A stretch of DNA of 64,000 nt. Origin: Rhipidocladum racemiflorum (lineage: Eukaryota > Streptophyta > Magnoliopsida > Poales > Poaceae). The DNA lies in NCBI GenBank assembly GCA_036346355.1, contig JAYEVF010000033.1:310001-374000 (forward strand). Reading direction: 5' to 3'. The notes beneath the pieces were generated by a model, which worked only from the letters and a program-made list of their open reading frames with translations, did not search any database and was not told where the DNA came from. The position numbers were made by a program, and so were the translations under genes. Shown one piece after another: positions 11,116 to 22,800 of this stretch (positions are counted from its first letter, which is position 1; the number at the start of each line of letters is the position of its first letter).

Positions 11116-11171
11116 ATCTTTCGGTACTTCTTGTTTGTCCGAGGTGGTTGAATTCCAGCCTTCATAGTGTT

Positions 11172-12185
11172 TTATTCCCCCAAATGTAAGGAAATAGGAT
11201 GATGAATTAACGTAAGCTTGATTGAGATATTCTGTGCTCCTTGTTTGTCCGAGGTGGTTGAATTCCAGCCTTCATATGGTTTTATTCGCCGATCCAAATA
11301 GTATGCCAAACCTTCTGTTTCACGTGAAGAATAGCCCAATCGTCGTATCACTCCATACAATGCATTGCCTACCTCCCAAGCTCTGTCCCCTTGGAGGATT
11401 CCATCACATATCCAATAGTTGCAAGCATGAGTAGCCCAGCCATAGTCAACGCTGATGGAGTTTCCACGTAGTTGTTCTATCAGCAATAGTGAGTACAAGA
11501 AGCAATCCACAACTATTGTCGGGTCAATGTCATCTATGCCAGTGTAACCAATCACTTCAATGACTTCTTTGTGCAATGAGCAGCGCAAGTGTTGACTAAC
11601 ATATGTATCATTGTTGGGGCGGATATACATATATATATAAGCAACTGACTTCAGCTTCGTTCTGCAGGTGAGCTGAAATCTTCCGTTATTGGTCCATAAC
11701 AATTTACCTTCACCAAAAGTTCCGACTCCAGGAACTCCACACTCTGCCAGATCAATCTCTTCATCTCCCCCGTAATGAAAAATCAGCAGATACCTTTCGT
11801 TTACTAGAGATTGATGGATCACACCTCCTATGCTTGTTATCTCTGATCTAGAGATGTCATCAACCCCTCTGAAATCATCTTCCTCATCCTGCTTATCAAA
11901 CGTGGGCATTAAATGACGAAGGCTTAGCTCCTCCGCAATTGCCCTCTGCATCACCCTTCTGCTTTTCCACAGGGAGCAGTCTACGTGGATAATTCTGCCA
12001 AAATGATTTCTTGTGCTAGATTCACTTGATGTGGATTTTAGGTGTTCGGCTACGGCTCTAAGAACAGCAGATGCCCCAAGACCAAACCAGCCATCAAAGT
12101 GGAATGCTTTAGTTTTGCCTTTACCATCGCTATCACGCAAAAGATCAAGCAGTTGTTCCACGGCGTCTTCAAAATCCCTTACATT
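11172..12185 (-). CDS. NBS-LRR copy 1, degenerate NB-ARC exon
   Basis: The exon begins after an acceptor TGCAG at 12190-12186 ('NVRDFEDAVEQLLDLLRD'). The nucleotide-binding P-loop position reads 'GWFGLGASAVLRAV': the invariant Lys is Ala and the following Thr is Ser. The kinase-2 position reads 'YLLIFHYGGDEEIDLAECGV', where the usual Asp-Asp is missing. The next motif is 'KLLWTNNGRFQ' and the winged-helix part is 'ATHACNYWICDGILQGDRAW'. The exon keeps the order of an NB-ARC switch domain but lacks residues needed to bind and hydrolyse ATP. The frame ends at 11172 inside the small duplication described for the LRR exon. An N-terminal coiled coil was not recognised; an open frame on the minus strand at 12250-12475 could be an upstream exon but shows no motif. 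Confidence 0.7.
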   Translation of the reverse strand, partial: NVRDFEDAVEQLLDLLRDSDGKGKTKAFHFDGWFGLGASAVLRAVAEHLKSTSSESSTRNHFGRIIHVDCSLWKSRRVMQRAIAEELSLRHLMPTFDKQDEEDDFRGVDDISRSEITSIGGVIHQSLVNERYLLIFHYGGDEEIDLAECGVPGVGTFGEGKLLWTNNGRFQLTCRTKLKSVAYIYMYIRPNNDTYVSQHLRCSLHKEVIEVIGYTGIDDIDPTIVVDCFLYSLLLIEQLRGNSISVDYGWATHACNYWICDGILQGDRAWEVGNALYGVIRRLGYSSRETEGLAYYLDRRIKPYEGWNSTTSDKQGAQNISIKLTLIHHPISLHLGE

Positions 12186-12189
12186 CTGC

Positions 12190-13380
12190 AGTCATGAACG
12201 GCTGTTAGATATGACTTCCACAATACATTGCTATAATCTCCCATTTGTTCGTGTAGATGGAAGAAAGGAAAAAAGAAAAAGAAGGAACATCGAGACCGAG
12301 TCCCAACTGATCAAGGTGTGCATTTAAAGGTCGAGCGAGGGGCCACTGTTTCTTCTTTGCATCCCTAGCTCCTAGCATCTGCGCATAAGCAGCCTGCCAT
12401 TCTTTATTCTTGTGGTCGGAGGAAGAGGTTCTTCTTGTGACTGGATAGCTTTCTTTGTCATGCCGCCGTCACGTGGTCGTCGTTATCGTGCCGGACCGAG
12501 GTGAGCCGTGTCTGAGCTGATCTCCGTGTGACCGCTTGGCGGCACCGCACCGCGTCTTATCTTTGAGGTCGAGGCTGCCTCGCTGGATGCCACAGAAGGG
12601 GACGCCGCGGCGGTGCATTGTCAGGAGGCGATACCATAGCGCCGGACGCGATTTGCGCAAGTCCACACCGCGCGTTGTCTGGGCGCATCTTGTGCTCGTC
12701 CACGCCATGCATGTCCATGTTGTTTTCTCGCGTTCCTCATGTTTTCCCTCGTCGACTCCATAATCTAACCATGTCACCTCGTGCAGGGCTTGCCGCGGAG
12801 CATGGGGAACATGACGCAGGGAGTCTGGGTCCTCTGGCAGGAGTGTTAGAGTGGAGAACGTGAAACGCAGTCGTTTTCTGCGAGTCTCGTGAGCTTTCTG
12901 GCGTTAGGTAAAGATCTAGATTGCGTTCTCCTCTGTTTCGGCATGTTAGATCGAAATGTGGTCAGAATAGTGTGGGATCTTGCTAGAGATCTTGCTAGAT
13001 AGGCAGCGATAGAGATAGTTTTGTTGATGTCGGGGTTCGATTAACGTGTTGTACGAACTAGTGGGCCTGATTTGGGGTATTACATACTGTTCCATCATTG
13101 TCACAATATAAAAGATATAGATCATTGTTTAAGCTTTTTTTAGAGTTGTTGAACACTAGATTTGGATGAGGGTTCTAAATTTATAGCACCAGGAAGGCTG
13201 TTGTCTACAATTTGTCGTCAATGGTCACAGTTGTGTTAGTTGGCATATTAAGCTCTATGGGTATTACTAATTTAAGGTTACCCTTAATTACCAAAGTACA
13301 TGTGAGGATATATCCAGATGTTATCACATGGTGACCTTCACTTCACTCCTCCCTCTCATCCCCTTTTCCACCCCTTCATC
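12190..13380. other. 5' flank of NBS-LRR copy 1, no firm gene
   Basis: Contains a minus-strand open stretch (about 12475-12250, 'HKNKEWQAAYAQMLGARDAK') of unknown identity and a GC-rich patch at 12470-12870. On the plus strand near 12900, GGTAAAGATCTAGATTGCG resembles an exon/intron border, but no start codon or domain supports a gene. Confidence 0.3.
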
Positions 13381-13387
13381 CTCCATT

Positions 13388-13700
13388 AACACAAAAAATT
13401 TCGATTCAAAACTTTCAGATGAATCAAAACGTTAGGTTAAAAACTTTTGATTCAAAAACTTTCCATTCAACTGAAAACTTTTGGTTCAAAAACTTTCGGC
13501 CCAAAAACTTTCAATTCAACCGAAAGCTTTGGGTTCAAAAACTTTTGATTAGAGAATTTCAGTCTGAGAACTTTCGGTTAAAAAACTTTTTAGTTTGAAA
13601 ACTTTTGATTAAAAAACTTTTGGTTTGAAAACTTTCGATATAAAAAATTTTGATTAGAAAAACTTTTAAAAATGGTTAAAAATACTTTCTATTAAAAAAC
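13388..13700. repeat. A-rich degenerate tandem repeat (AAAACTTTYGGTT-like)
   Basis: About 17-20 loose copies of an 18-bp motif close to AAAAACTTTCGGTTCA fill about 310 bp. Left and right of it lie partly complementary stretches (CACATGGTGACC near 13325 and CACCACATG near 13800), so the block may be the core of a small non-autonomous element. The block-A repeats near 43.6 and 63.4 kb have a similar style (GAAATTTC/GAAAATTT) but are not the same sequence. Confidence 0.5.
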
Positions 13701-14329
13701 CTTTTTTTTTGGTGTGGGTGGAATTTGAAAAGGGGATGCTTCCAAGTGACGCGAGGACAGAGCATTTGAAATGGAAAGGAAGTGGGAGAAAGGAGATGGC
13801 ACCACATGTCGTAATGAAAGGGTGTGGTGAGGAACCCTCAAATTAGCAACACCGGCTATGGTTTGCTATTTTTCATGCCGTCGAAAAATACTTACGAAAC
13901 TACGAATTGTGATGTCCAGTAAACTAAACTAACCTTCATGGCTGAAAATGACGGATTTCATGGATTAATTGGGAAATTTGCATAACAATAATTATGTGAG
14001 AAATTTCGTGTAGATTTCAGAACTCATATGGTTTGCTATGCTTGAGTTTCAGAACTAAAAGTTATGATTGCTTGATCACCAGGATAGCAGACAGGTTTTC
14101 CGGTGAAGAGGGGTTAGTTAGGTCAGGTTTGTGCATATTATTACTATTGTTGCATGTTTTGACCAGTGGTTAATGGTTTTGTTCAGAGGTGGCATTACAT
14201 TGGGCTTTGTGTCTCCTACCCATTGTCTCGTTTCCCACGGTTAAAAGTCAAGTGCGCAGTAGGACAATAAAGTGAGTTGGTTACTTTTGTTAATGATTAC
14301 ATAATGGTTAGGGTCCTCGAAGGACGAGC
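13701..14329. other. Unassigned AT-rich stretch
   Basis: No domain or repeat family was recognised between the A-rich repeat and the copia remnant. Confidence 0.3.
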
Positions 14330-17160
14330 AACCTACCATCAAGCAAAATGATCAAACGTTGCACTTCCTAAGGAATCACCTCTTAGCCACATTAAATAAT
14401 GAACATATAGTTGAGAGGAGTGCACTTGAGCTACGAACTGCACTTCAGAAGTGGATTGAGAAGCTCAAGTACACCATCTTGCCCCAAGCACAGCAGGATT
14501 GGGTTTGCCTGAGGTTTGCGGACTACAGAACAGTGGCTGAGTAGACTTTGAATTGTATCAATCTCTCTATGTAGCAAGAAGATCACTAATGAAGAGAAGA
14601 TTGAGAAAACTTTCTCCACTAGTGCAAGGGGTCATCTTAAAGATTTCCCATCTTAGAAAATTTGGATGTATGGTATATGTACCTATACCACCTCCACAGC
14701 GGACGGCAATTAGATGTATGGTATATGTACCTATACCACCTCCACAGCGGACTGCAATTGGCCCTCTTCGCAAGTCTGGGATATATGTTAGTTACGAGAG
14801 TGCATCCATAATCAGGTACTTGGAACCCACGACTGGAGTCTTGCATATAACCCAATTCGCTGATTGCATCTTTGATAAGGATCGTTTCCCGTCATTAGGG
14901 GAGAAAATAAATCTTTTGATGAAAAATGCTGGGAAATCATATGGCATTCCACTTGAATCCCCGCACATAACCCTTGCACTAATGAAACAAATCAAGAAGT
15001 CCAGAAGATAAATGATTTGCAAAACTTAGCAAATGAATTGCCTGATCATTTTTGTGATCTGAAGAGCGTGGTTAAGTCGCATGTACCTACAAGAAATGCA
15101 CCAGAGAGGGTTGAAATACCAAAGAAGCAGAATGTATCCCTCATCCTATTCAGATGCCTCAAAGAAAAAGGACAGGAAATCTGGCTTCTAAAACCCAAAG
15201 TACCCAGAGACGTCTAAAGAAAAAAGGGAAAGGAGGACTTACCACAGTCAATCACGAAAATGCCCCAAAATAAGAAGAGGAGCCAGTTGAGACCTGGCAC
15301 TGGAAAGAAGTCTATAGAAAAGGCAATTCCAGATCTGAAACTTCCATTGCAAGAAGTCACCGAAAATAATATGTGCGCACACATAAGCGACGAAAAACTA
15401 AAGAAACTTGCTCCTACGATGGGAAATAGCAGTGAAGAGCAAGCAGAAGTGCATGAGGATGCACCCCATGATAAAATGGCCATAAACTTTGTAACAACGA
15501 AAAAATTTATGAATAGAGCAACAGCCAATGTCGATGCATACTTTGCAAAGAGGATTGTCACGATCATAGATCATGATCCCGAGCCTGCATCTCTGGCAGA
15601 ATGTAAGAAAAGGCTAGATTGAGAAGAATGGAAGAATGCAATCATCACAGAGTTAGTCTCTCTGAACAAAAGAGAGGTGTTTGGGCCTGTGTGCTGCACG
15701 CCTCTCCATATAGACCCCGTAGGTCACAAATGAGTATTTGTTCAGAAGAGAAATGAAAATAATAAAGTTGTAAAGTATAAGGCAAGGCTTGTTGCATAAG
15801 ATTTCACTTAACATCCTGGGGTTGATTATGAAGAAACCTATTCCCCGATCATGGGAGGAATTATCTTTAGATATCTAATCTCAATGGCAGTCAACTTGGA
15901 GTTGAAAATGAAATTGATGAATGTTGTCACAGCATATTTGTATGGAAACTTGGATTCGACATATACATGAAAGTACCAGAAAGGTATCCCTATCCCGAAC
16001 CAAGATAGAGCAAACAGAAATCTGTACATTGTGAAATTAGAGAAATCACTGTATGGGCTAAAGCAGTCAGGAAGAATGTGGTACACTCGTTTGAGTGACT
16101 TTCTATGCAAAAAAAAAGGCTACATAAACCGTGAAGATTGTCCATGTGTTTTTATACAATGATCCTGGAACGGATTTTGTATAATTTTCGTCTATGTAGA
16201 CGACTTGAATATCATTAGGACGGATGAAGAAATAGAAAAAGCTTGCTCATACTTGAGTAAAACCAAGTTTTGTTTAGGCTTGCATCTTGAACATGTCCAA
16301 GAAGGAATCTTGGTACACCAATCATACTACACACAGAACGTGTTAGAGAGATTTGGTTTTGAAAAGGCATATCCTGCAAAGACCCCAATGGTCAGAAGAT
16401 CATTACAAGCAGATCTAGACTCATACAGGCCTAGAGAATAGGGGAAGGAAGTCCTAGGAGCGGAATTTCCATATATAAGTGCAGTTGGAGCACTCATGTA
16501 CCTTGCAATTAGCACCAGGCCGAACATTGCATTCGCTGTGAAATTGCTAGCCAGGTACAGTGCAGAACCCACCAAACGGCATTGGAAAGGGATCAAGGAC
16601 ATCTTCCGTTACCTCCAAGGAACCCACCAAACAGCTTGTTTTATAAAAGAATCCATGAATTGAATTTGGTTAGATATGCCGATGCTGGGTACCTATCGGA
16701 CCTGCATACTATCAAGTCACAAACTGAGTATGTTTTCCTTTGTGGTGGAACGACAATCTGTTGGAAGTCATCTAAGCAGACTTTTGTTTCGACATCGACA
16801 AACCACTCAGAAATCATTGCCTTGTATGAAGCCTTCCAAGAATGTGCATGGCTTCGAAGAATGGTTCACCACATCCAGAAGTCAATTGGCTTAAACATTG
16901 AAAAAACTCCCACTATCATCTATGAAGACAATGTAGCTTGTGTTGCTCAAGTGCAAATGGGATATGTGAAAAGCAACCTCACAAAGTACATCAGCCCCAA
17001 GTTCTTCTATCCTCATGAATTACATAAGATAAACAAAATCAAGGTATTGCACACTAAGTCGTGTGAGAATCTCGCTGATTTATTTACCAAGTCACTCCCA
17101 GCATCTACTTTTGAAAGGTGCGTCAGAGAAATTGGGATGATGAGACTTACAGAAGTGTAG
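14330..17160 (+). pseudogene. Ty1/copia polyprotein, deleted and full of stops
   Basis: Gag remains at 14345-14545 ('YTILPQAQQDWVCLRFADYR'). A deletion then joins directly into the end of integrase ('HLRKFGCMVYVPIPPPQRTA', 14650-14760), so gag C-terminus, protease and most of integrase are missing. Reverse transcriptase follows with many stops: 'YSPIMGGIIF', 'MNVVTAYLYGNLD', 'LEKSLYGLKQSGRMWY', 'FVYVDDLNII' (16190) and 'FCLGLHLEHVQEGI'. RNase H is the best preserved part (16582-17160): 'RYADAGYLSDLHTIKSQTEY', 'STSTNHSEIIALYEAFQECA', 'VRYADAGY' and a normal end. The frame carries at least seven stops or shifts. Order PR-INT-RT-RH identifies copia. The 5' LTR was not found. Confidence 0.88.
14667..14758. 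repeat. 46-bp tandem duplication inside the copia integrase
   Basis: The block TGTATGGTATATGTACCTAT... through CAGCGGACGGCAATT is repeated once immediately after itself with one change (GGACGG versus GGACTG). It makes an apparent protein repeat 'VYVPIPPPQRTAI' twice, which is not a natural feature of integrase. Confidence 0.85.
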
Positions 17161-17443
17161 ATCTCAGGGGGAGATTTTTCACATACTCCTAAATAAATCT
17201 CGAACATGAAGTTTGAGTACCCAAAGTAAATCTCAAAGATTAACGTTGAAGTTTGGGTGAATTGTACTCTTTTTCCTTAGTAAGTTTTTCATAGAAGTTT
17301 TCTTACGTAAGGTTTTAATGAGGCAATTCGTGCAATGTAGCAAGCGTATGCTATGTACTCTTTGTCCAAGTATTTTTCCCACTAGTTTTTTCTGGAGTCT
17401 TGATGAGGCATATGCATCTTGCGGCAAAGGTCCCAAGGGGGAG
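17161..17443 (+). other. Copia 3' untranslated region and polypurine tract
   Basis: Contains an upstream purine run at 17166-17176 (CAGGGGGAGA) and the final tract AAGGGGGAG at 17435-17443, next to the LTR. The latter is the expected plus-strand priming site. Confidence 0.7.
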
Positions 17444-17675
17444 TGTTGGGAAACCATCTGGCCCACAAAGGCCTAGTATGGTCCCTTGCCAAAACCCTAG
17501 TCATAGGCTATAAATAAGAGTAGTGGGTCCCCCCATTGTACAAGCAATTAGAGAATAATAGATCAATTTCCTCCTCTATACCGTGTCTCCCTCTCTCTCT
17601 CTCTCTCTCTCTCTGTTCTCCACTTTTAGATCTGTTCAAAAACCCTGGACTACTTAGTAGCACGGTTCCCTAACA
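17444..17675 (+). mobile_element. Copia 3' LTR, 232 bp
   Basis: Begins TGTTGGGAAACC and ends GGTTCCCTAACA, giving 12-bp inverted ends with one mismatch. It holds a TATA-like CTATAAATAAGAG near 17508 and a (CT)14-type run near 17585. No partner 5' LTR is present, so the element is truncated and cannot be dated by LTR comparison. Confidence 0.85.
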
Positions 17676-18933
17676 AGAACCAAACTGAGTTGGTGCCCTG
17701 GCAAATGAATCGAGGATTTTGATGCCTTACCACCTCATTTTTGCCTTCGATCAGCACCACCCCAGGCCATGCCCTGCCACCCCATGCTCTGCACCACCTT
17801 ATCCCTTTACACTTGTGCTGCCATGTCGCCCGTCTCTTCCCTGGTTACTACCACGCTGAAGCCCTCAGTTCTCGTGCCTGCCAATCGGGATTAACACCAC
17901 TACCGACCTTCACCGTTTCAATCTACTCAAAGCCATATATAAGCTGACTAAGGTCCCCATGAAGCTTACACCACCTCGATTTCATTCCCTACCCGAGCCG
18001 AACCCCTAACTCACCTCTATTGTCGTCAATATCAAAGAGCTACGAATTTGGGGCCGAAATTCAATTGGAGCAATATGGAGAATCTTATTCCAATTCCTTT
18101 GTGCTGTAGCATCGTGGGAAACTACTAATCATTTCACTTCACTTAATTGTAGCCTTCTCAGATCGTAGCTCCACCGCGACGCTGCTTCTCTCCCAACTCC
18201 GGCCAACACGGTGGTAGCCTTCCCCGGCCATCCTCTAACCGAGCTGAGCCACAAGATGGGATTCTCGCGTGTTGTTGATGCTCATCCCGTCATCAGTCAT
18301 TGCCCTCCAGCGCTCCACTGCCGCCACAGCTAGCAGCCACCGCCGCCTCCGCATGATGCTGCCACCAGCCCATTAGGGCATTGCTTCTTCACCGCTGAGC
18401 TCACCCACAAAGCCCTCTCGGTCTCCTCATGCTCACAGCGCGCCTCCACCCGAGTCCCATCGGCCTTCCTCATTGTTGGTGAGGACCACGACCATGCCTC
18501 CCCTACCCAGAGTCACCACACTGTGGGCCCTTTTTGTCACCCAAAGAAGTCTCTAGGCAGAAAAGGGTAAAACCAAAAGGCGTTTTCTCCATTGAAAAAG
18601 TGTTCCTATTTTTAGTTAATATTCATACCCTAGACAATTAAATCATGCATAACTTTTACATCTTATGTCAAGATTAGGTCAAACAAATCCCTAAATTCAT
18701 GTTTAATTCTCTAGCTTCTGAATATGCAAAAATATTTTGAATATGACCTCTGTGAAAAAATTAAATTCAAATTTGAAAGAATGGGACTAAAACATGTTAC
18801 ATACAAATTTTATGCAAATAAACTCTAAATTAAATGGGACAAGTTTTGTTAGATTCTCTAGGTCCTAAGAAACCCATTTATGTAGAAACACTTATATTTG
18901 AACCCTGTTTGAATTGACTTTATGAATAGATCT
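17676..18933 (+). mobile_element. Probable 5' part of long gypsy-type LTR 'X'
   Basis: A C-rich half (17700-18560) followed by AT-rich sequence ending at the Tat LTR. No gene is seen. I infer it belongs to the same long LTR as 21510-22800 and 27164-27267, because the Tat and Y elements sit inside that series and the style (C-rich then AT-rich) fits the long LTRs of rice gypsy elements. This is inference: no start TG or target duplication was found. Confidence 0.3.
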
Positions 18934-19637
18934 GTCGGGGATTAGATAATCTCTATAAGGACCGTTATACCCTGGCAGCCAGTTTTGGCCGACCATGCAT
19001 GCCCTTGGATGATGTTCCCAAGGAAAACCCTCAGATAGTCTAGCCGACGGGTCCGCCCGACCGGATTAGGCCAACGCTCGTCCACGAGCACCCAAGCTCG
19101 TAAATGAGCAAGGATCGATCAAAGCTGGGGAAATCCTCGAGCATAATCGGAAGATCGTGTTCACCCCCACAACGTTTAAGTAGAGATAATTATGCCACGA
19201 TCTAGGTCCGTTTCGCCCACAACGGGAGCGTGGCGGGAATCAAGGCTACAGTAGCGGCCACAGTTAATGCAGTAAAACGCGCATTATTCGACTGCAGTTA
19301 TTTCAAGTATCTTGTAAGCTATAAAAGCCCCCCGGAAAATTAGTAAAGGGGACGAACACTCAGGGAGGAGAAAAGAGAAGCAAAGAGCAAGACACAAACG
19401 CCCTTTGTTATACACGAGCCTTCCTGTAAGAGTTCGACCGTAATAGTGAAATCACTGGACTAGGGTCATTATCTCCGCTGTGAGGGGCACAAACCAGTAT
19501 AAAAGCCTTTTATCTATTTTTCGAGTATCCTATCCTGAGAGCATTCTTTAGACACAAACCCTTCACCAAAAAGGGGCTTTGTTGATCCCTCATTCAACAA
19601 GTAAGCTCGACGGGGACCTGTTTCCCAAACGTCGACA
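18934..19637 (+). mobile_element. Tat-lineage gypsy 5' LTR, 704 bp
   Basis: Begins TGTCGGGGATTAG and ends ACGTCGACA, followed at once by GCTGGCGCCATCCATGGGG, a TGGCGC-type primer-binding site typical of rice Tat elements. A TATA-like CTATAAAAGCC lies near 19320. The 3' LTR is absent from the window. Confidence 0.8.
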
Positions 19638-19656
19638 GCTGGCGCCATCCATGGGG
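19638..19656 (+). promoter_or_regulatory. Primer-binding site of the Tat element
   Basis: GCTGGCGCCATCCATGGGG directly abuts the LTR end. The TGGCGCC core is the tRNA 3'-end complement used by many plant Tat/Athila elements for minus-strand priming. Confidence 0.65.
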
Positions 19657-21502
19657 ATCGTAACTAGCAGATCCTTTCGTGAAGAATCCCTGAAGATGCC
19701 CAATTCCCAAGATACTCAAGACCTCTACACCTTCAATGGCGCCGACGATGATGACATGTACTATGCCGATGAAGGCGTAGATGATGTCGCTGACCCAGAG
19801 GGTCACGCCAAACCCAGGAGTCTTTCCCCGGTGACTGCGTGAGAGCAATACCTTTACTCACAGCGTGATACCCTCACAGATGATGAGGAGTATGATGGAC
19901 TCTACAATGGTTTAGACATTCCCGACCCTTTCGAGCCCGATCACGAAACTGCGTCGCGAGGAGATACCATGGTGCCACCTTCACGATCCTCTCTTTCCCA
20001 TGATACCAACATGGCGGGAGGAGAAGACCCCGAGGTTGAACCCTCGAGGGCTACTCATGATCACCGCTATGAAGCTGCCAGAAACCACCTAGAGGCGTCC
20101 CTAAACAGGACCTTAGCGAGCATCCGCCGTCAAGCTCATGAAAAACCGAGCGCCAGGGCTGAAGCCTCAGCTTGCGAGATTTCCCCTAGGTGTCACAAAC
20201 CGGAGCATGTCCGCGATTGTTGACCAAATTCGCCTCCTCTCGTTCCACAGACCTCGGAGTGACTGCAAGCATTGACGGCGGTAGTACGCAATCTTAGGAA
20301 TTGCCCCGAACAGGTGGACCTGGAAGCAATGGGCGCGGTCATAGCTGAAGACTTGGAGAAACTCATCGCCGACATGAAGATTTCAAGGTCACCTCGCGAC
20401 AAAGAAGCCAGGTGCATTTCCCAGGAATATCGACATCACACACCTGTTCACTCCCATCACGGTGATTCTCGAAGCCTTGCTCAGGAAGGCCGTGGGAGGT
20501 ATGATCGGCAACGCGAGAACTCTCGGAGCAATTCCTGAGCAGCCTCAAGGGGTCAAAGGTATGCTCATCACAGTCATGGGCATACCGAGCATTCTGCCTT
20601 ATATCGATCCCCGTCGCGCCGACATTGAGAAGTTTTCTCTTGCCTTGGTCCGCATGCTGGAAGCCAGTATAGCGATGATCATCATGATCACTATGACCGA
20701 AGAGACCACCACGACACCCCGGCTTTCGGATGTCGGGCTTTTGTAGCGCCTCTTCATAATGTCTCTTGGCCGAGCAAGTTCAAGCCTAACCACATTGAGA
20801 GGTTCAACAGGACTCAAAATCCGGATGAGTTCCTCTCCATTTACACCACTGCGATCTTAGCAGGTGGAGGTGACAAGGGAGTTATGGCAAACTTCCTGCC
20901 TATAGTGCTTGATGGAGCTGCTCGGACTTGGCTCTTCAATCAGAAGGATGGGTCAATTCGCTCCTGGAGGCAACTCAGCAGTGCGCTCATAGCAAATTTT
21001 CAGAGCTGCTACATCCGTCCGGGCAAAGAGCGCGACGTCGAGTGCTTGATCAAAACAGAAGGTGAGTCTTTGCGACAGTTCTTCCAAAGGTTCATTCAAG
21101 TGCATAATTCGATCCCAAATGTTTTGGATGAAGCAGCCGTCCGCTCTTTCAAGTTTGGGGTCCGAGACATTCGCTTCATGCAGGACCTGCAGATTCATCC
21201 CGATTTAACGGCCAGCGAGCTGTTCCGCATGGCCGATCGGTACACGAACGCTGATGAGGCGGTCCAGTGGAAGAAAATGCTGGACGAGGGAAAGCTCCCG
21301 ACTCAACTCGGCTTAGATGGCTCCGCGAGTAAGAAGAATGCAGGCTCCATGGAGAAAGATCAAGAAAAAGAAAAGGAGGCCATCTGCGTCGAACATAGTC
21401 GCAGCTGTCGAACAGCATCAACCGCGAGCTTCGCAGTCACAGCAGCGTAAGAATTTCAGTGGAAGAGGCAGGGGTCGACCACCCCAGCGCCACGACGACT
21501 AA
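19651..21502 (+). pseudogene. Tat-lineage gypsy gag, broken
   Basis: The ATG at 19651 lies within the primer-binding region ('MGIVTSRSFREESLKMPN'). The first frame stops near 19842, another piece runs from 19843 to 20223, and the retrotransposon-gag domain is at 20760-21450: 'FLPIVLDGAARTWLFNQKDG', 'SWRQLSSALIANFQSCYIRP', 'ESLRQFFQRFIQVHNSIPNV' and 'LFRMADRYTNADEA'. An Arg/Gly-rich nucleic-acid-binding end ('GRGRGRPPQRHDD') follows. It forms the capsid of virus-like particles. At least three frame breaks are seen. The zinc knuckle and all of pol are missing; the element is cut at about 21510 where X-type LTR sequence starts. Confidence 0.8.
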
Positions 21503-21509
21503 GGTCGCA

Positions 21510-22800
21510 ACGATGATGCGATTAATAGAATATGAAATGTGTTTTTTGAAATGGTGTACCATGTGTTGCCACACGTTGATGTTGATGTGAAGAGACATGT
21601 GTTATCCTACAATGATGTTGGCTTGTTGATGGCATGTGTTGCACAATAATCAACTGGGGTGGTAAATGATTTAGACAGATGCAAGTGGCAAGTGGCTTTG
21701 TGCCATAGTGAACCTTAGTAGCAATGGGTTTATGTGTGTAAGTAAGGGCTATGTGTCATTTGAGTGTTTAATAGTCTTGCCTCGATTAATTAAGGACTTA
21801 ACCTTGTAAGTCTTTGAACTGGGTCAAACATAATACCACGTCTATAATGGGATGAACCTAAGTTACTTATGTCTTAGCATGTGATACCTCAGGTTGATAG
21901 TCACACGGGGTGTGTGGTTATGGGGAAGGATGTGGTGTATTGTGGTCTCACATCGGTCCAACAGTATGTCGGTCCTATACTTCGACTTTGTGTGAAGGAA
22001 GGGATAGTGTATGGCATTACTAGGAGATTCATGTGTTGGGGTAGAAGTTTCTGAAAGGTTTTGTAATTATGATCTACTAGTCACACGTCAATGGGTACGT
22101 GGCAATGCATGGCAGTATAGTTCGATCATATTTTGTGGGTAAAGTGTATAATCTCTGCAGAGTGTATCAACCTATTCAATAGCCGTGTCCACGATGGACA
22201 ATGCTCGAAAATTACAGTCAAAGGTTAGATCTTGAAAAATAAACTTGGGAAGGGAGGCTATGTCCCATTGGAGTTGATAAATTGGTTATGTTGTGTACCA
22301 TTGGAGTTGATAAATTGGTTAGACTATGTGCCAGGTTACCTTGGGAAAATAAATGAGAAAGTTACTTAGTAGCAATAATTATTTTACAACCATTTCAATC
22401 TATACATGTTAATTCTTTGGAAATGTCGCTTTGTACAAAATAATCATGTCAGCCATTCACTTGGAATAAGCCATGCATGCAGTATAATAGATTTGCATCA
22501 TATGCATAATTTGCTGAGTGTTTTATGTACTCACCTCTTTGTAACCCCAACTCACTAGTTGAGGAGGAGTCTACACCAGCTTACGAGGAGTTCCAGGAGG
22601 ACATGGTTAATTAGGGTGCGACCTTTATTAGTTGCATGTTGCATATTGATGGGTTACTACGAATCTTCTTTTTCGCTTCATATTTCTTTATTTCTTAGTG
22701 TATGCCCTGCGTGGTATAATATTGTAAGTTGAACATAAGGTCATTCGAACATGTTATATTAATAGATGAAGTACTTTATATTATTTTTACTGTGTATGAT
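21510..22800 (+). mobile_element. LTR 'X', middle part, 5' of the Y insertion
   Basis: Non-coding LTR-like sequence interrupted at 22800 by element Y. Its last five bases, ATGAT (22796-22800), recur at 27164-27168 after Y, proving Y inserted here. X resumes with TGTGATATTTCATC. Bases 21793-22800 are repeated at 25744-26751. Confidence 0.7.

Larger units (their letters stand above)
7765..11350. repeat. Segmental duplication, NBS-LRR unit copy 1
   Basis: This stretch aligns, with insertions and deletions, to 51205-55624. Shared landmarks include TACTAGAGAAACTCGGCAGG (7864 and 51366), the non-coding 3' region, the last exon, the intron and the LRR exon. Similarity on the right stops at CCATACAAT in copy 2 (55624), so copy 1 retains more of the gene. 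Confidence 0.9.
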
